Of a stretch of 64,000 nucleotides of DNA, positions 52,715 through 64,000 are shown piece after piece (the stretch's first letter is position 1; each line of letters begins with the position of its first letter). The position numbers were made by a program, and so were the translations under genes. The DNA lies in contig CALYLX010000066.1 of assembly GCA_944990035.1 (NCBI GenBank), positions 1,488,001 to 1,552,000 of the forward strand, in the 5' to 3' direction. Origin of the DNA: Clitopilus passeckerianus (Eukaryota; Basidiomycota; Agaricomycetes; Agaricales; Entolomataceae). The notes below the pieces were generated by a model. It saw only the letters and a program-made list of their open reading frames with translations, had not been told where the DNA came from and searched no databases.

Positions 52715-54576
52715 CTAGATTGTTATAAGAATTCCTCTACTTGTGGCGATTGCTACTGCTTCTGCCAGTTCGGATAATACACTACTTGGAGGACTACCTA
52801 CGAGGTCAATGCGCCTCCATCCAGAGTGCTTAATTGCTTGCACCAGTCCCACGCCTGTTGGATCTGTGCTCCGAGAAAGAATCCTCGCGTTTGGACCAAG
52901 AACGCGGAGTGTTCCACTGAGCTGAGCGTGAGGTTCCAGCAAGCGCTTTTCGGATATCGCCTTTCTCGAAACTAGCTCCCACCCAAGACTCGCATATTTG
53001 AGCTTGATCATACTCCCAACCGTTAAGTCAAAGGCAAATCCCTTCTCCTGCGGGGTAGGTGGGGAGGTGTCGCAATTCTCAATTCTTAGTGAAAGTAATG
53101 TTCCTGCCACGATGGAGAAAAGTTGTAGGAGATCCGAATTTGACAACTTGGAGAGGCACTTGAAAATGAGGTGCTCCAAGACCTGTATAGGGTGAGAGGT
53201 CAGGCGCTGCAGGTGTGCGCTCCGAATAAATCCGTTTGTAAGGCAAAGTCTACGGAGCTGGTAACCAGCAGACTGGCCCCGAAACTAGCGTGAACGTTTC
53301 CGTCAGCAAGATAGCTTACAGTATAAGAGGGCTGAACTACCTGCGGCAAGTCTGAGCCAGCAGCTGCATGTAGAGACGTGGTCAGAGAGGTTAGAAAAGA
53401 GTCCAGTGAACGACCCACTGGTGAACTCATCCACGACAAACTCTTCAAGTAACGACCATGAGTGTATAGACTCAAGTACATTTTCGAGTGATACAGCGCC
53501 ATACCAGGCGACCACTGGACTGCTCCAAAGCAATCTAAATATCTTGACACACTTCAAATCCGCAAGTCTTGAGTGGGAGTATTCAAATTCGTAACCATGA
53601 AGCGTTATAGCCTCTAGATTTGTAGCAACCTTGAGGATGAGATCGGAGAGTCCCCTCCAATCTAGATTGGGATCACCGGTGTACCAGGCCTTCTGGGGAA
53701 ACGTTGCCATTTTACGTGCTATGGAGGGATTCTCCCCAATGAATCGGGCAAGGACGCGATATTCAGGGAGTGACAACTCGTATCTGGACCACCCAGGAGA
53801 TGTCCAGAGAAGGCCGAAGATATCACAGAGATGCCATTCTTTTGAAACCAGAGTTAAGTAGAGAAGATTCTGAGCGCAAGCCATAGGACCGGGCCCCTCA
53901 TCACAAACACCCTTTGCGATCAGGCGTACAATGGATGGCGGGAGTGAGGAAATGGAGCGTTTGCGAGGTCGAGTAGGTAGTAAACAGAAAGAATAGTGAA
54001 TATTACAAAAGGTTCGCACTCGTTTCGGGGATTGGTGGTAGCCGGCGAGGAAATCTTGAGGCCGCGTACTCGATATAGACCTCGCTGGCACGCCCGCGTC
54101 TTCGACGGTGACTGTGAGGCCATGCCTATCCTCAGCGGACAGAGGATAAATCCGGTCCAATATGATCCGGATGGGGTGATTGTAGCCAATATCTCGCAGA
54201 TCATAGCTTTCCCAGAGCGGTTCGAGCTCGTGGCCCGAGGAGGAGCGAACGAGAGCGAATGTTATAACGGGTCCCAACGTATCTCCAGAAGATCTGCTTC
54301 TATTCGCCGTAGCTCGGCTAGGTAGTTCTCTCTGGAAGTGATGGCTAATTTTAAGTCCGGATATAGCGATGGATAGAGGATCTCGAAACATACCAACAGG
54401 AGCGGTCTGTCGCCACCCTCTTCGTGAACGAGGACGAGTCGAAGGGCGGAAAATGCCAGATACACTTCCGGTTCCAAGTAGAACGTAACAACATGCTTGA
54501 GAACATCCTTTCTGTCTTCGGGACCTTGCGGGCTCAAGTGATGAGCAGTGTGCAACCAGAAATCGCCTGTGGCCAT
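52715..54576 (-). pseudogene. F-box/LRR-like gene with a frameshift in its N-terminal part
   Basis: ATG at 54576 opens MATGDFWLHTAHHLSPQG, with YLEPEVYLAFSALRLVLVH. The frame ends at 54262, but a one-base shift continues into GPVITFALVRSSSGHELEPL and RIILDRIYPLSAEDRHGL. An F-box-like segment follows (ISSLPPSIVRLIAKGVCDEG, then LVSKEWHLCDIFGLLW), and leucine-rich repeats (LILKVATNLEAITLHGYEFE; LKCVKIFRLLWSSP). After an intron-like break near 53300-53180 the LRR tail continues (MEHLIFKCLSKLSNSDLLQL) to 52715. F-box proteins recruit substrates to SCF ubiquitin ligases. The part before the F-box is unrecognised and may be a second, fused gene. Confidence 0.5.
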
Positions 54577-54767
54577 GGTTTGAAGGGATGAAAGGCTTTG
54601 ATCTCCTGTACAAATTTCAATCATGATCAACACATCGGCCCGACAGGCCGTTCTTAGCCTGCACCAGAGTAGATCTTTGCATGTACGAGGCTACGTATCG
54701 CATCCCTTTCCTCTCAAAACAATTAATCAAATTTCTTTTTACACGAATACACCGTAGAAGAGAAGAA

Positions 54768-56571
54768 TCAAGCAGGAGTAATAGGATACCAATTAGAGAA
54801 AACATTCTCAGCATCATACCGCTTCTTCACCTCCTGAAGCCTCGTATAATTCTTCCCAAACGCTCGTCTCGCCTTTCCATCAAGCGATTCCTTCCCTTCT
54901 GTATACTGCGCGTCGCTGTCTATGAGATACAAACGTGCCTTCATCGGAAATACGCCTCTAAAGTGTAAATGAGAAACAACCATACCGAAATTTGTATACC
55001 CAACACTAGCTTCCATCGACATCTTCCCACCCGTAACCAAACCCCCAACCTCTTTCGCCAACTCCCTCGCAATATCGACTTTCCTCTTCCCATCTTCATG
55101 TACCTCCCTATCCTTCGCACCCTCCCACACGCAATGTAACCCCAGATTAAACGCTCCCTTCACCTCCCTATTAAACGCCGTAGCATCTTCCGCCACCGTA
55201 TCGACCTTGCAGGGAGGATGAAATTCAATCATGAGGCGGGCTTGGACACCGTTGTAGGCAGACGAACGGGAGATTTCGAGAATGCGTTGGAAGGCGCTGG
55301 AGAAGCTGGAGTAGGAGGGTGGCGCGGTTTGGGAGATGCCTTTGATGTAGAAGCCCTGGCCGGGCGTAGCTGCGAGGTTCTGAGAAGTAATGAAGTATCT
55401 TAGTGATAATTAGCTATAGGAGGAGGTAGGGGAGGCGTACAAGAGCGCCGTTAACAGCTTCGTAGGGTATTTCTCCTGTCTTATCGTCATACGGACCTAC
55501 GTTATCACAAGATTGTTGGATCATACAACTTAGGAGAGAGCCACAAGTAACTCACCGATATCAAGAAAAGCCTTGAAGTTTGCTCGACCCTCCGCTTCTG
55601 TCCCGTTGAAGAATGGGCAGACCATGATCACAGGCTACAATACCGATTTCATCAGATATTCTCCAAGAAGTGGCCGAAGCAATCAACTTACATTCCCATC
55701 TGGCCCAAGCATTGCAAGCTGCAACATACTCTCCCCCTCCCCCGCCCTTTCCCACCACCTCCTCGTCTCCTCAACCACCTCCTCCGCTTTATCTTCCCCA
55801 TACATCATCACACCAAAATACACCGTCGGTCGCTGGGTGTGTAGTTTGAAGACGAATTCGGTGATGACACCGAAGTTTCCGCCGCCACCGCGGATAGCCC
55901 AGAAGAGGTCGGGATGGGAGGTAGAGGAGGCGGTGAGGACGGAGCCGGAGGAGGTGATGAGTGTGGCTTGGACGAGATTGTCGATGGCGAGGCCGTGTGA
56001 GGAGGTTAGCCAGCCGTAGCCGCCGCCTAGGGTGAGCCTGGAGGGGAATCCTTAGTCAGGAGAGGAGAAAGGAGAAGGGGAAGATGCGAACCCTCCGACG
56101 CCAGTCTGTGAAAGTCGAGTCAGTTGAGAGTTGAGACCTCGAGAAGGGTTGAGATCTGAGAAAGGATAAACGTACGGTATTGATAGTCCCGCCGACAGTA
56201 CCCAACCCATACTTGATGCATTCCTTATCGACTTGTTCCCAATTCGCACCACCGCCAACATACCCCAGCTTCTTCTCCTTATCCACACGAACGGTGTTAA
56301 GGTGCCTGGATAGGTCGATGATGAGGCCTTCTTCGGTGGAAGAGGATGCAGAAAGGCTGTGTCCACCTCCGCGAACTGCGATGGGGATGTTGTTGGATTT
56401 AGCATAGGCAAGTGCTAGGATAACGTCGGACTCGTCCTTGACGAATGCTATGATTGAAGCATTGCGTTCGGCGGTGACTGTCCAGCGAGCGATAGAGGCC
56501 GCGTAGCCCTCGTCAGAGGGGGTGATGACGTCGCCTTTGAAAGAGGCTTTGAATGCTGCAAGGTCTGACAT
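54768..56571 (-). CDS. Berberine-bridge-type FAD-linked oxidoreductase
   Basis: ATG at 56571 gives MSDLAAFKASFKGDVITPSD. The FAD-binding domain has NNIPIAVRGGGHSLSASSST, where His of RGGGHS is the usual covalent FAD attachment, YVGGGANWEQVD, GLGTVGGTINT and LTLGGGYGWLTSSHG. RGGGGNFGVITEFVFKLH follows. The C-terminus ends YDAENVFSNWYPITPA, the BBE signature. About eight short introns join the exons. The Cys that forms a second FAD bond in bicovalent members is not in the GTVGGTIN segment, so single attachment is likely. No signal peptide is seen, which suggests an intracellular enzyme. Such oxidases act on alcohols, sugars or secondary metabolites; the substrate is unknown. Confidence 0.85.
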
Positions 56572-57879
56572 GATTAGGGAAGGTTCGTTAGAGAAGATTT
56601 CGCCGAGAGGTGGAAGGTTATATACCTCTGCGGTCGTGTCTGAGTGCCTTCGAATGGTATAAGTCTGGGTTTGCATTCTACTACTGGATCGGATGGTGGG
56701 TGCAGTGCCAAGTTCAAGGTGCACGCTCAACGCTAGGAACTAGGACATCGAAGGTGTGACGGAAGGCGCGTCGTTTGCGCGGGAAGTCCGTTGGTGTCTC
56801 CGGCGGGCGATCAGGTACGGCGGATCTCCCACTTCATTCTCTGGTAATTTCGATTTTGGATATGCATGTAATAGATCGGGGGTAGTGGCGAAGTGTTGTC
56901 TTTCCCAACGGCCACTGTTGGGAGAAGCTCAAGATGATTTATTCGGATCCTGGAGCCGACAGAGATTCTCACGGGGGATTAGTCCGTTTCCCGACGACCA
57001 TCCGATCCACAGTGCGATGAATTTTGGTGTCTCGACAACAAAATGATATTTATGGAGTGGAAGTCACGAACATCATACATACTGTAGCGTTTAACCTCAG
57101 TACCTCCAACCAGGAACACTACTAAGTTGATGTCTTGGCAAGCGCAGAGGAGACGAGAGCAAGTGAAATGAGGCGCATGTGTTCAATCAGCAATTGCGAA
57201 GAAGTCCAACTGTCCGAGTATTAGCCTAGGTGGCGTTGAAGTGGCCTGGGGCTGCGGCTGATGAAACGAGGAGCCACAGTATATCGACACCTCAGAGAAA
57301 TGCTCGTCTGCCTCTGGTATGTTATTCTATGCATGCTCCGCTATTCGGCTTGTTTGTGTCCTGGACCGACGTAGTGCCAACGTGTGTCACGCCGCATTCC
57401 CGCACTAAAGTTTGATGAGTAGACCATTGTCACGAAAATGCCCTACTCACAGTGGCCTTAGACAGAATTTGCAGCCCACCGAAAGTACCCATCGGGAGGG
57501 GGGGAAGTCAACGGTGCATGCAGCCTTTGAAATGTCAAGCACGTATTGAGGAGATCCAGAGTTGAATGTGCCGTACCAGTATAAATGTCACGGATAAACT
57601 CAGGGTTTGAAGATGATTGACAGCATGAACGATTGAAAGTAACCATATAGAAGAGAATTCAAGGTCGAACAAAGATTAGCGCCAGGGGTGAACATTCGAG
57701 TTGTTCATTTCGTCGATGAGAATGGTCGTAATAGTCTAATGTACTAAGGGTTCTTCACAATTCAGGCCTCCCGCAATAGTTAAGCCCCGGTCGGAGCCGA
57801 GACTTGCGAATAGAAGATGAGATCAGCCGACGCCTGTATCGACGGGCGCTGTGAGCCCCTATACGTAATACAACAAGGG
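56572..57879. other. Intergenic region between the FAD oxidase and lectin genes
   Basis: No gene supported. It should contain the FAD-oxidase promoter near 56580-56750 and the lectin promoter at the right end. Confidence 0.4.
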
Positions 57880-57887
57880 TATAAAAG
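57880..57887 (+). promoter_or_regulatory. TATA box of the lectin gene
   Basis: TATAAAAG lies 51 bases before the ATG at 57938, with no other gene between them. Confidence 0.6.
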
Positions 57888-57937
57888 ACGAGCAGAACCC
57901 ATTTCGTTTCCGACTCAAACATCTTCCATACCATACC

Positions 57938-58579
57938 ATGTCCAACACAGGCCCATCCTTTACCATTCATAATACTGCCCCAGGCCCGGACCTCGTCCTC
58001 GATCTCTCTGGCGATGACAATACCTCCGGTGAGCCTCTAAGTTCTGAACGAATGCCCCGACGGCTCGCTCATCGAAACATTCTTCGCCTCAGTTATTACC
58101 TGGACCGCCAACGGTGGTACCAACCAACAGGTGCGTCCATCATGATCATCTCCTGCCCAGTCCACTGGCACTCATTCTGAGCTTTTGCACTAGTGGCAAA
58201 CCGTAGATACCAACAACAAGAACGGATTGGCCATCCAGAACGTCCGATCTATGAAGTATCTAGCGCCAAGCGTACTCCCTCCCAAGCCGGGAACGACTCT
58301 GGTCGTATCTTCTACCCCATACGCTTGGTTCTTTGATAGTCCCACCCCCGAGCGGGCTAGGTGTGTTGCATTTCCACACAACACGACGCTAGCGAAACCC
58401 TGATGGCGGTTTTTAGGTTGACTACGACGACAGGTCCGAAGCTTGTCATTGTTGGTGGTGCACAGGGAGCGAAGGCAACACTCAAGGCAGCGACAGGCCA
58501 GGCGACGGGAAAGGATGTCTGGGAGGCAAGGGATATCTGGTACGTTCAAAGAATCTTGACTTTCGACAGTTCGTACTGA
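57938..58579 (+). CDS. Small ricin-B-type (beta-trefoil) lectin
   Basis: MSNTGPSFTIHNTAPGPDLV, then LDLSGDDNTS, intron (about 58029-58092), VITWTANGGTNQQ, intron, WQTVDTNNKNGLAIQNVRS and YAWFFDSPTPERAR, intron, then LTTTTGPKLVIVGG. The I.N..TG.VLDLSG...I..W..NGG.NQQW pattern is the ricin-type repeat, with the QxW motif reconstituted across an intron. At about 150 residues it equals one trefoil. No signal peptide, as is usual for fungal cytosolic lectins that bind galactose-type sugars and serve in defence or storage. The exact 3' end (DIW...SSY at 58579) is uncertain. Confidence 0.75.
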
Positions 58580-60455
58580 AATAAACCACAGAGAGTTCGG
58601 GGAGCCATTGATAACATGTGATGGGATGTAATTGTACAGACACCGAGTACAGCCCTAGTTCAATAATCGTACTTGTGTGCTCAAATCCGGGCGTGAACGT
58701 GTGATTTGACTCCGGTATCGAATCACTAAGAAACTAGAGGTGCAGCTCGCGTATGGAAAACACGCGTAAAGAGGAGGATAAGCCTATTGCGTTCGTTTCC
58801 ATGCAAGAAACCCGTTGACTTATCTCGGCCTCAGGCAGACTCGCCTCTGCAGTTTAGCACCAGGGTGTGGATCATGCCCAGGCTGTCCAGGGGGTTAGGA
58901 GACCGGGATGTCCGAGATATTGATATTTCAGCCCAGCGCCAGGACCAGTAAGGAGGATGTTCCAGCAATATCTTATATGGGTGCTAATGGAGAGGATGTG
59001 GTCGAAGCAGTTGACTAGCCGGATTTCTACCCTTGCTTACGTACTTCACCTTCGGTTTGGCGGTCCGGGGTAGCCGGCGGAAGGAACTCACGTCGGACTT
59101 TCGGAGATGGCCTTTTCACGCAAACCGTTCTCCAGACCAATGTATATTTATATCCTCCCAAGAAACTCGAAAGTCCCTCTCTAGAGGTCTCCTGGGGCGT
59201 GAGCCGAGAACTCTTGAAGTTTATGAGAGTATGGATGTACCAGACATAAGTTGCAGTTTGGATACCAACCTTTCGACAGCTCACCATTCGAGCAGGCTTT
59301 TTTGCATCCGAGAGTAGCCTCACTGCAGTCACTCCCGCAGACTACACCCTATCGCATGGCTTGACCCACCTCTTGTTCTCCCATCGAGAACACCACTATG
59401 GCAAGCCCTTGTCATGTCGACCCGGTCACTCACAATTTCCCTCTGCAACTACCATGATGACGCAAGCGACGTTCACATATGCCGCATCGAGGGCCGTCTC
59501 TGCGGCAGCCAAGATACTTTCTTAACGCAGCCCTTTCCCTCATTCCAGGTTCAAGCGAGATGGTCAATCTTGTAGCCTTGAACATTTCCTTCCTCCCCTC
59601 CACCGACGGCAGCAACCTTACCGAAAATCCGGTCATTGGCTCTGGAAGCTCGTGAGCAAGGACTTGCACCATTTCCAACTCCTCTTGGCGGCAACACCAC
59701 CGACCAAGCTCCTCCCAATGAAGGATGCGTAGGCGAATACCCCGGACCCCAACATCTCAATACCAAGTTCCATCTTGGCCGCTTCTCTGAGCATCATTCC
59801 CCTCCCCTTGAGTTCAACCAACCTAACGTGGACACCTCCAACGCCAGGTGTGCCAGTCCTGACCACATCAATCCACGATGACAGGGAGGTGAAAGAAACA
59901 TGGATTCCATCGAGAGCAACCCCTTATACATGGGTTCCTCCCGTTTTCTTGATGCTTGTGAACTCTGCTTCAAATGGCCCTCTAGTTCAAGGTCGACCAG
60001 GTTAAGCATTGCGAGAAGGATGTTGCGCCCAATGAGAGCCGGCAAATGGTTGAGACGTTTGGCGAAGAGTAAGGTTATCAGAACCCAAGTACGTTTGGCT
60101 TTCTCTTCCTCTGCACGATACAGATGCTAAAGGAATTCCAGGTAGTCGTCCACAATCTCTGCCATAATTCACGCGACGTCCGTTTCAACGGCCACAGCAT
60201 GGGCTCCCACATCGACATCTGCTCCGACGCGAGAACGTCTTAACGGCCGTTTGCCCGTTCGCTATGAGCAGGTCAGAAATCGAGGATGTCTCGGCCCATT
60301 TACGCATGCCTGTCGTAATATTTCTTTGGAATCGTATTTGAAACAATGGAATGTGTTTGAACGACAAAAATCAATACAAATCCGCTTTTCTGCGATGAGC
60401 TTGAGGGAATTGAGGACTTTAAGATTCGATTGGGAAGGCATACATTGTTTCTTAA
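58580..60455. other. Region with unresolved short frames
   Basis: Minus-strand frames from 60160 to 59430 look protein-like (MAEIVDDYLEFL-stop; LNHLPALIGRNILLAMLNLV; LAHLALEVSTLGWLNSRGGE; ELPEPMTGFSVRLLPSVEGR), but they lie in three frames with stops and no clear introns. A decayed leucine-rich or unrelated gene is possible. 58580-59430 shows nothing convincing on either strand. Confidence 0.3.
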
Positions 60456-62742
60456 CTACCACGACGCTTTAATCAGGTCAGCACCTCTCTCGCCAACTAC
60501 GTACGTTGGCCCCTGTGTATGTCCAGCTGGCACTGAAGGCTAGACGTTGGGCCATTGTCAGCGGTCGGTCAAAGTAACTGGGATGACGGGTGTACATACT
60601 AGGATGGATGCGTCCACAATTCTTAATCCCACCACACCCTTCACTCTCAAATCCGGGTCAACTACGCCGTAATCTGCTCCTTTCGGTGACATAGCAGCAG
60701 TCCCTACAGCATGGCCCCCAGATACGACTGCAGACCGAATATAGGTGTTCAGTTCCTCATCGGTTGTCGCTCCGCCGCTGCCAATATCAGGTCCCGTTAT
60801 GTAGTTCTTCCAGGCGGAAGCACCCACAAACCTACGAGCGCTGCGGATTGACTCGCGCACGATAGAAATATCAGGCTCGGCGGCAAGAAAGTTAAGATCA
60901 ATGAGAGGTGCTGCGAACGGGTCGCTGGAATTCAGCGTTATGGAGCCACCTAGTGAAGGGAGACTACGTTAGATTTGGACATGATCAGTGGATTCCGTAT
61001 GAAACGTACGAGAGACAGGGTTCAGATTGATTGACGCGATGACAAGGGAATTGGGGCTTTCGGAGCCTGCGGGCGGAGGGTACGGATTCCCGTTCTGTGG
61101 GGAGGACAAAGTCATCAGGACAATGGTATGACCCAAGGCTGCCTACACCCACAGATATCTCAAGTTCGAAATGACCAGTATCAGGCCCGGGAGAGGGATC
61201 CTGTACATCATCGAATATGTGCGAGTTCATGGGAACGCGAATCCACCCAATATGACTAGGTCCAGCATCGACTAATGGACCTGTCTTGCTTTCTTTCCAT
61301 TGATCTAATGCGAGCGCTTGAGCGGTGTCATTCCTGAGGAAGGAGTCCCAAGTGGTGGTCGCATTTGTAGGCCAAACGTTCGCGATTGCAGGTTGGTCCG
61401 AGAGATTCCGTCCAACAGAGGGGAGGTCAACGAGAGTTTTGATTCCGAGCTCGCCAAGCTCGGCCTGACCTCCGATCCCTGAGTTTAGGAGAATGTGGGG
61501 TGTACCAATGGTTCCCGCGGAAAGCACCACTTCTTTCTTCGCTCTAACCCTGATCATCTCACCTGCGAAGAAGTGAGCGTATTGAACATGCGAGTACTAT
61601 TCCAGGGCAGCTTACCATCAATACCGTTTTTGAACTCGACTTCACGAATAATCGGATCTTTCCCTGAGAAGCTGGATGGTAGGACACGAGCAACGGTAGC
61701 GTGTAGAAGAATATTGAGGTTCGGCCTCTTAATATACTGAGGTCCCAAGTAAGACGTAGCGGCACTACTCCTCTTTCCTCCTCCGATAGTATATTGTAGC
61801 CATCCTTATATTTAAAAAATGTGAGTTCGTATTTGGAGGCCTGAATAGTAGGGTAGGATTAATCACCTATGCCGAACTGTTTTCCTGTGTTATAATCGAG
61901 ATTGAAATGGAACTCATCAGAAAGCTCCTTTGTAGTCTCAATAACACGGCCATCGGTTGCAGATGGGTATCCCGTAAGGCTGACAGAGTTGACACCAGAG
62001 AAGGCGTGAACAGATGGGTCAAATTGGCCGGAGATGTTGTGGTTGTCTGCCGGTTTGACAAACCGTTCATTCTGTAAGGCGTCGGTTCCCTGTAAGAAGA
62101 GTTGGTTGAGATTCATAATACAGAACTATACCCTCTTAAAATAAGGTTGAATTTTATCCCAAGACCAGCCATCATCATTAACCAGAAGAGCGTAGTGATT
62201 CCAATTGTCGACCGAGCCTCGGGTGTAGACCATACCATCTGGCAAGATATCAAAATGCTGAGAGGGTGCGACTGACTGAAGCCTAAACTCACTGATGGAG
62301 CTACTTCCTCCCAGGATGTATCCTCTGGTATAGCCAAGGGTTCGATTATTGGCATGAATCAGTGGCGTCGTGGTGTAGTTCCAATTCCATTGGCTTTGCA
62401 AGAGGCGGGAACAATAGAACGGCACGATAGTGTTTAGAACGTTCTCATTTCTACAAATCAGCTGGCATTTAACAAGAGAATTATATGATATTGAACTCAC
62501 GAGTCACCGGCTTCGAGAAGGAGAACAGAAGTAGATGGGTCGTCGGTAAGTCGATTGGCGACAACGCTTCCTCCAACTCCTCCTAAAGATGATGAAATGT
62601 TAGTTTCTTGCGAACATATTCGGAGAGCGACTTCACCTCCTACTATAACGAAGTCGTACTCAAGCGTCGGTAGGTCATCTACAGATTCGTAGACAGCTGC
62701 GCTGGTAGCCAAAGCAAAGGCTAGAGACACCAGAACTCTCAT
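60456..62742 (-). CDS. Secreted GMC oxidoreductase, aryl-alcohol-oxidase-like
   Basis: MRVLVSLAFALATSAAVYES at 62742 is a signal peptide (another ATG is at 62757). After intron 1 the FAD fold reads VIVGGGVGGSVVANRL and SVLLLEAGD. GMC signature 1 (GYILGGSSSIN-GMVYTRG) is rebuilt across an intron, and signature 2 is SAGTIGTPHILLNSGIG. Near the end GGHAVGTAAM holds the first catalytic His. The obvious frame ends early at 60558, but a GT-AG intron (GTATGTACACC...CGTCTAG) leads to a last exon, PSVPAGHTQGPTYVVGERGA, ending at 60456 and supplying the second His. No internal stop is seen. The family oxidises aryl or other alcohols, making H2O2 for lignin breakdown. Confidence 0.88.
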
Positions 62743-62813
62743 GGTGAACGTTCGCATCTTAGTTGACGGGGATCTGAGAACGATCTAACAGGTGGGATCG
62801 GTGGTCGTTTTCC

Positions 62814-62821
62814 ATTATATA
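62814..62821 (-). promoter_or_regulatory. TATA-like box of the GMC gene
   Basis: The minus strand reads TATATAAT about 60-70 bases upstream of the start codons. Confidence 0.5.
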
Positions 62822-62829
62822 GGGTGAAA

Positions 62830-63455
62830 GGATAGAAGGTTACCAAACCACCGTGAGGTCACCTTGCCCGAAGCCAGGAGCCCGTTGATCGTTGAGAGGC
62901 AATCCCATGCTTCCCCACCGGTAAAATTAATTACATCAAAATGTAGCTTACACACGAGATTTCCTCCCTAATCTACTCCAAAAACGATCCGCCTTTGCAG
63001 GAAATCAGCAAAAGCCGGCACGATCACCTCTCTGCCTAGCCGAAATGAGCATTGACCGCAATTCGCTAGTCAGGCTCAACTTTGGGTGCAATACTGAGTC
63101 CTGACTCTGCGTCACCACCGCCTAAGCCGAGTGGAGCATCCATGAACAAGGTCGGCTTGGTATGAGTGTCCATGGGTTACATTCACTACATGATTGAGGG
63201 CTTTCGAATCTGACTCCATTCTCTTGTACTTCAATAAGGTAATCCGGTGGCCGATTGGGTCTGTTCATGGTAAAAAAAATAACCATCCGCTATGTGATAA
63301 GTATGGCACCCGGGCTATAGTTTCGCTGAGCCAACGTCAGTGTTCAACACTTCAGAGTGCGCTTCTCAAAATGCAGAACAGACTATATTTCAATTGTACC
63401 AGGGTAAAATCGTCCAATACATCGAGAAAGAGAGAAGGAGTATGACTGATTCACG
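62830..63455. other. Intergenic stretch between the GMC and kinase-like genes
   Basis: No supported gene. The short plus frames at 63194-63576 are not protein-like. Confidence 0.4.
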
Positions 63456-64000
63456 TCACATACCATACTTAAAAGACCTCTTCAAAATCCTATCCTCGTC
63501 TTCACAAGCCCTAGCCCGTTTCCTTTTCCCCAGTGTTACTGATCCATCTTCATCTTCGTCATATCCGTCATTATAGACCGACCTCCCGAAATCCACTAAC
63601 CTGAAAGAGGGCTTCACTTTGCTATTCCTCGGACCTTCGTTAGGGTCAATCGATATGGGATGGTTGATGGGTCCGGCCTGCATGACGCAGTTCCGGATGA
63701 CGGGAGATCCGTGTGTCCACTCGTTGGCGTGGAAGCAGTCGAAGAGGGTTTGGATCTTATCCCTGCGATATGATGTGTGAGATACATAGATGAGGGACGA
63801 GGAAAATATTCCTAGACTTCGAAGACAAATTCATCCCATTTGTAATCCCTCACCGCAATTTTCCATGAACAGAATATCGCTGAAGTATCCCTTATCCTTC
63901 TTCCCCTTCTTGCTCCCTGTAACAATCTCCTTGCCCTTCCCACCCCCACCCTCTTCAAAACGCCCCCCTTATCTGGTCTTCGCTCATCTCGTCCATCTCT
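63456..64000 (-). CDS. Kinase-like protein, C-lobe; 5' part beyond the window
   Basis: The minus strand reads KGYFSDILFMENCG, intron (about 63763-63866), DKIQTLFDCFHANEWTHGSP, VIRNCVMQAGPINHP, SFRLVDFGRSVYNDG, then an acidic stretch and RILKRSFKYGM ending at 63456. The catalytic loop, normally HRDxxxxN, appears as HGSPVIRN, while DFG is intact. YFSDIL is shared with the gene at 29263-31208, so the two are paralogues. Fungal kinase-like proteins of this type often lack a normal HRD, and activity is uncertain. Confidence 0.7.

Noticed and set aside
56756..57046. Plus-strand frames just upstream of the FAD oxidase
   Set aside because: No protein-like pattern and no splice support; treated as promoter and intergenic DNA.

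Overview
The window reads as DNA from a mushroom-forming basidiomycete (Agaricomycetes). The support is: two Plavaka-type transposases; genes split by ~50-base GT-AG introns; a basidiomycete-style G-protein alpha gene; aryl-alcohol-oxidase-like GMC and berberine-bridge-type oxidoreductases; and fungal kinase-like genes with a YFSDIL motif and a degenerate catalytic loop. Species cannot be fixed from the sequence alone.

Layout. 1-7.3 kb: a partial copia LTR, then a dead Helitron broken by a 1.5-kb TIR element and by a 485-bp LTR. A second, inverted copy of that LTR follows, and the ~2 kb between them has been inverted, because the Helitron frame resumes on the minus strand. 8.6-14.9 kb: Plavaka transposase 1 (minus) head-to-head with an unrecognised partner gene (plus). 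15.5-17.3 kb: one or two unrecognised minus-strand genes. 17.3-25.6 kb: a decayed Ty3/gypsy element whose 5' LTR holds a 2.6-kb CTGCAG-rich hAT-like element with an 8-bp duplication. 25.6-29.3 kb: a copia fragment carrying a solo LTR (duplication TTGTC) and a chimeric Tc1/mariner element that contains copia integrase sequence.

The centre of interest is 31,209-52,261. Matching 16-bp inverted ends (CATCAGCAAAAAGTCA) and dense TCAAG/CTTGA subterminal repeats bound a 21-kb segment. It carries a Plavaka transposase (broken by a tandem LTR and by a complete copia element), a divergently transcribed low-complexity partner gene, two arrays of decayed ubiquitin-like repeats, and an open G-alpha gene with altered GTPase residues. 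The flanks read as one in-frame kinase-like gene when the segment is removed, so it behaves as a giant insertion with cargo.

Right flank, 52.3-64 kb, is ordinary gene-bearing DNA: the first exon of the interrupted kinase-like gene, an F-box/LRR gene with a frameshift, a berberine-bridge-type FAD oxidase, a small ricin-type lectin, a secreted GMC oxidoreductase, and the C-lobe of a second kinase-like gene running off the window.
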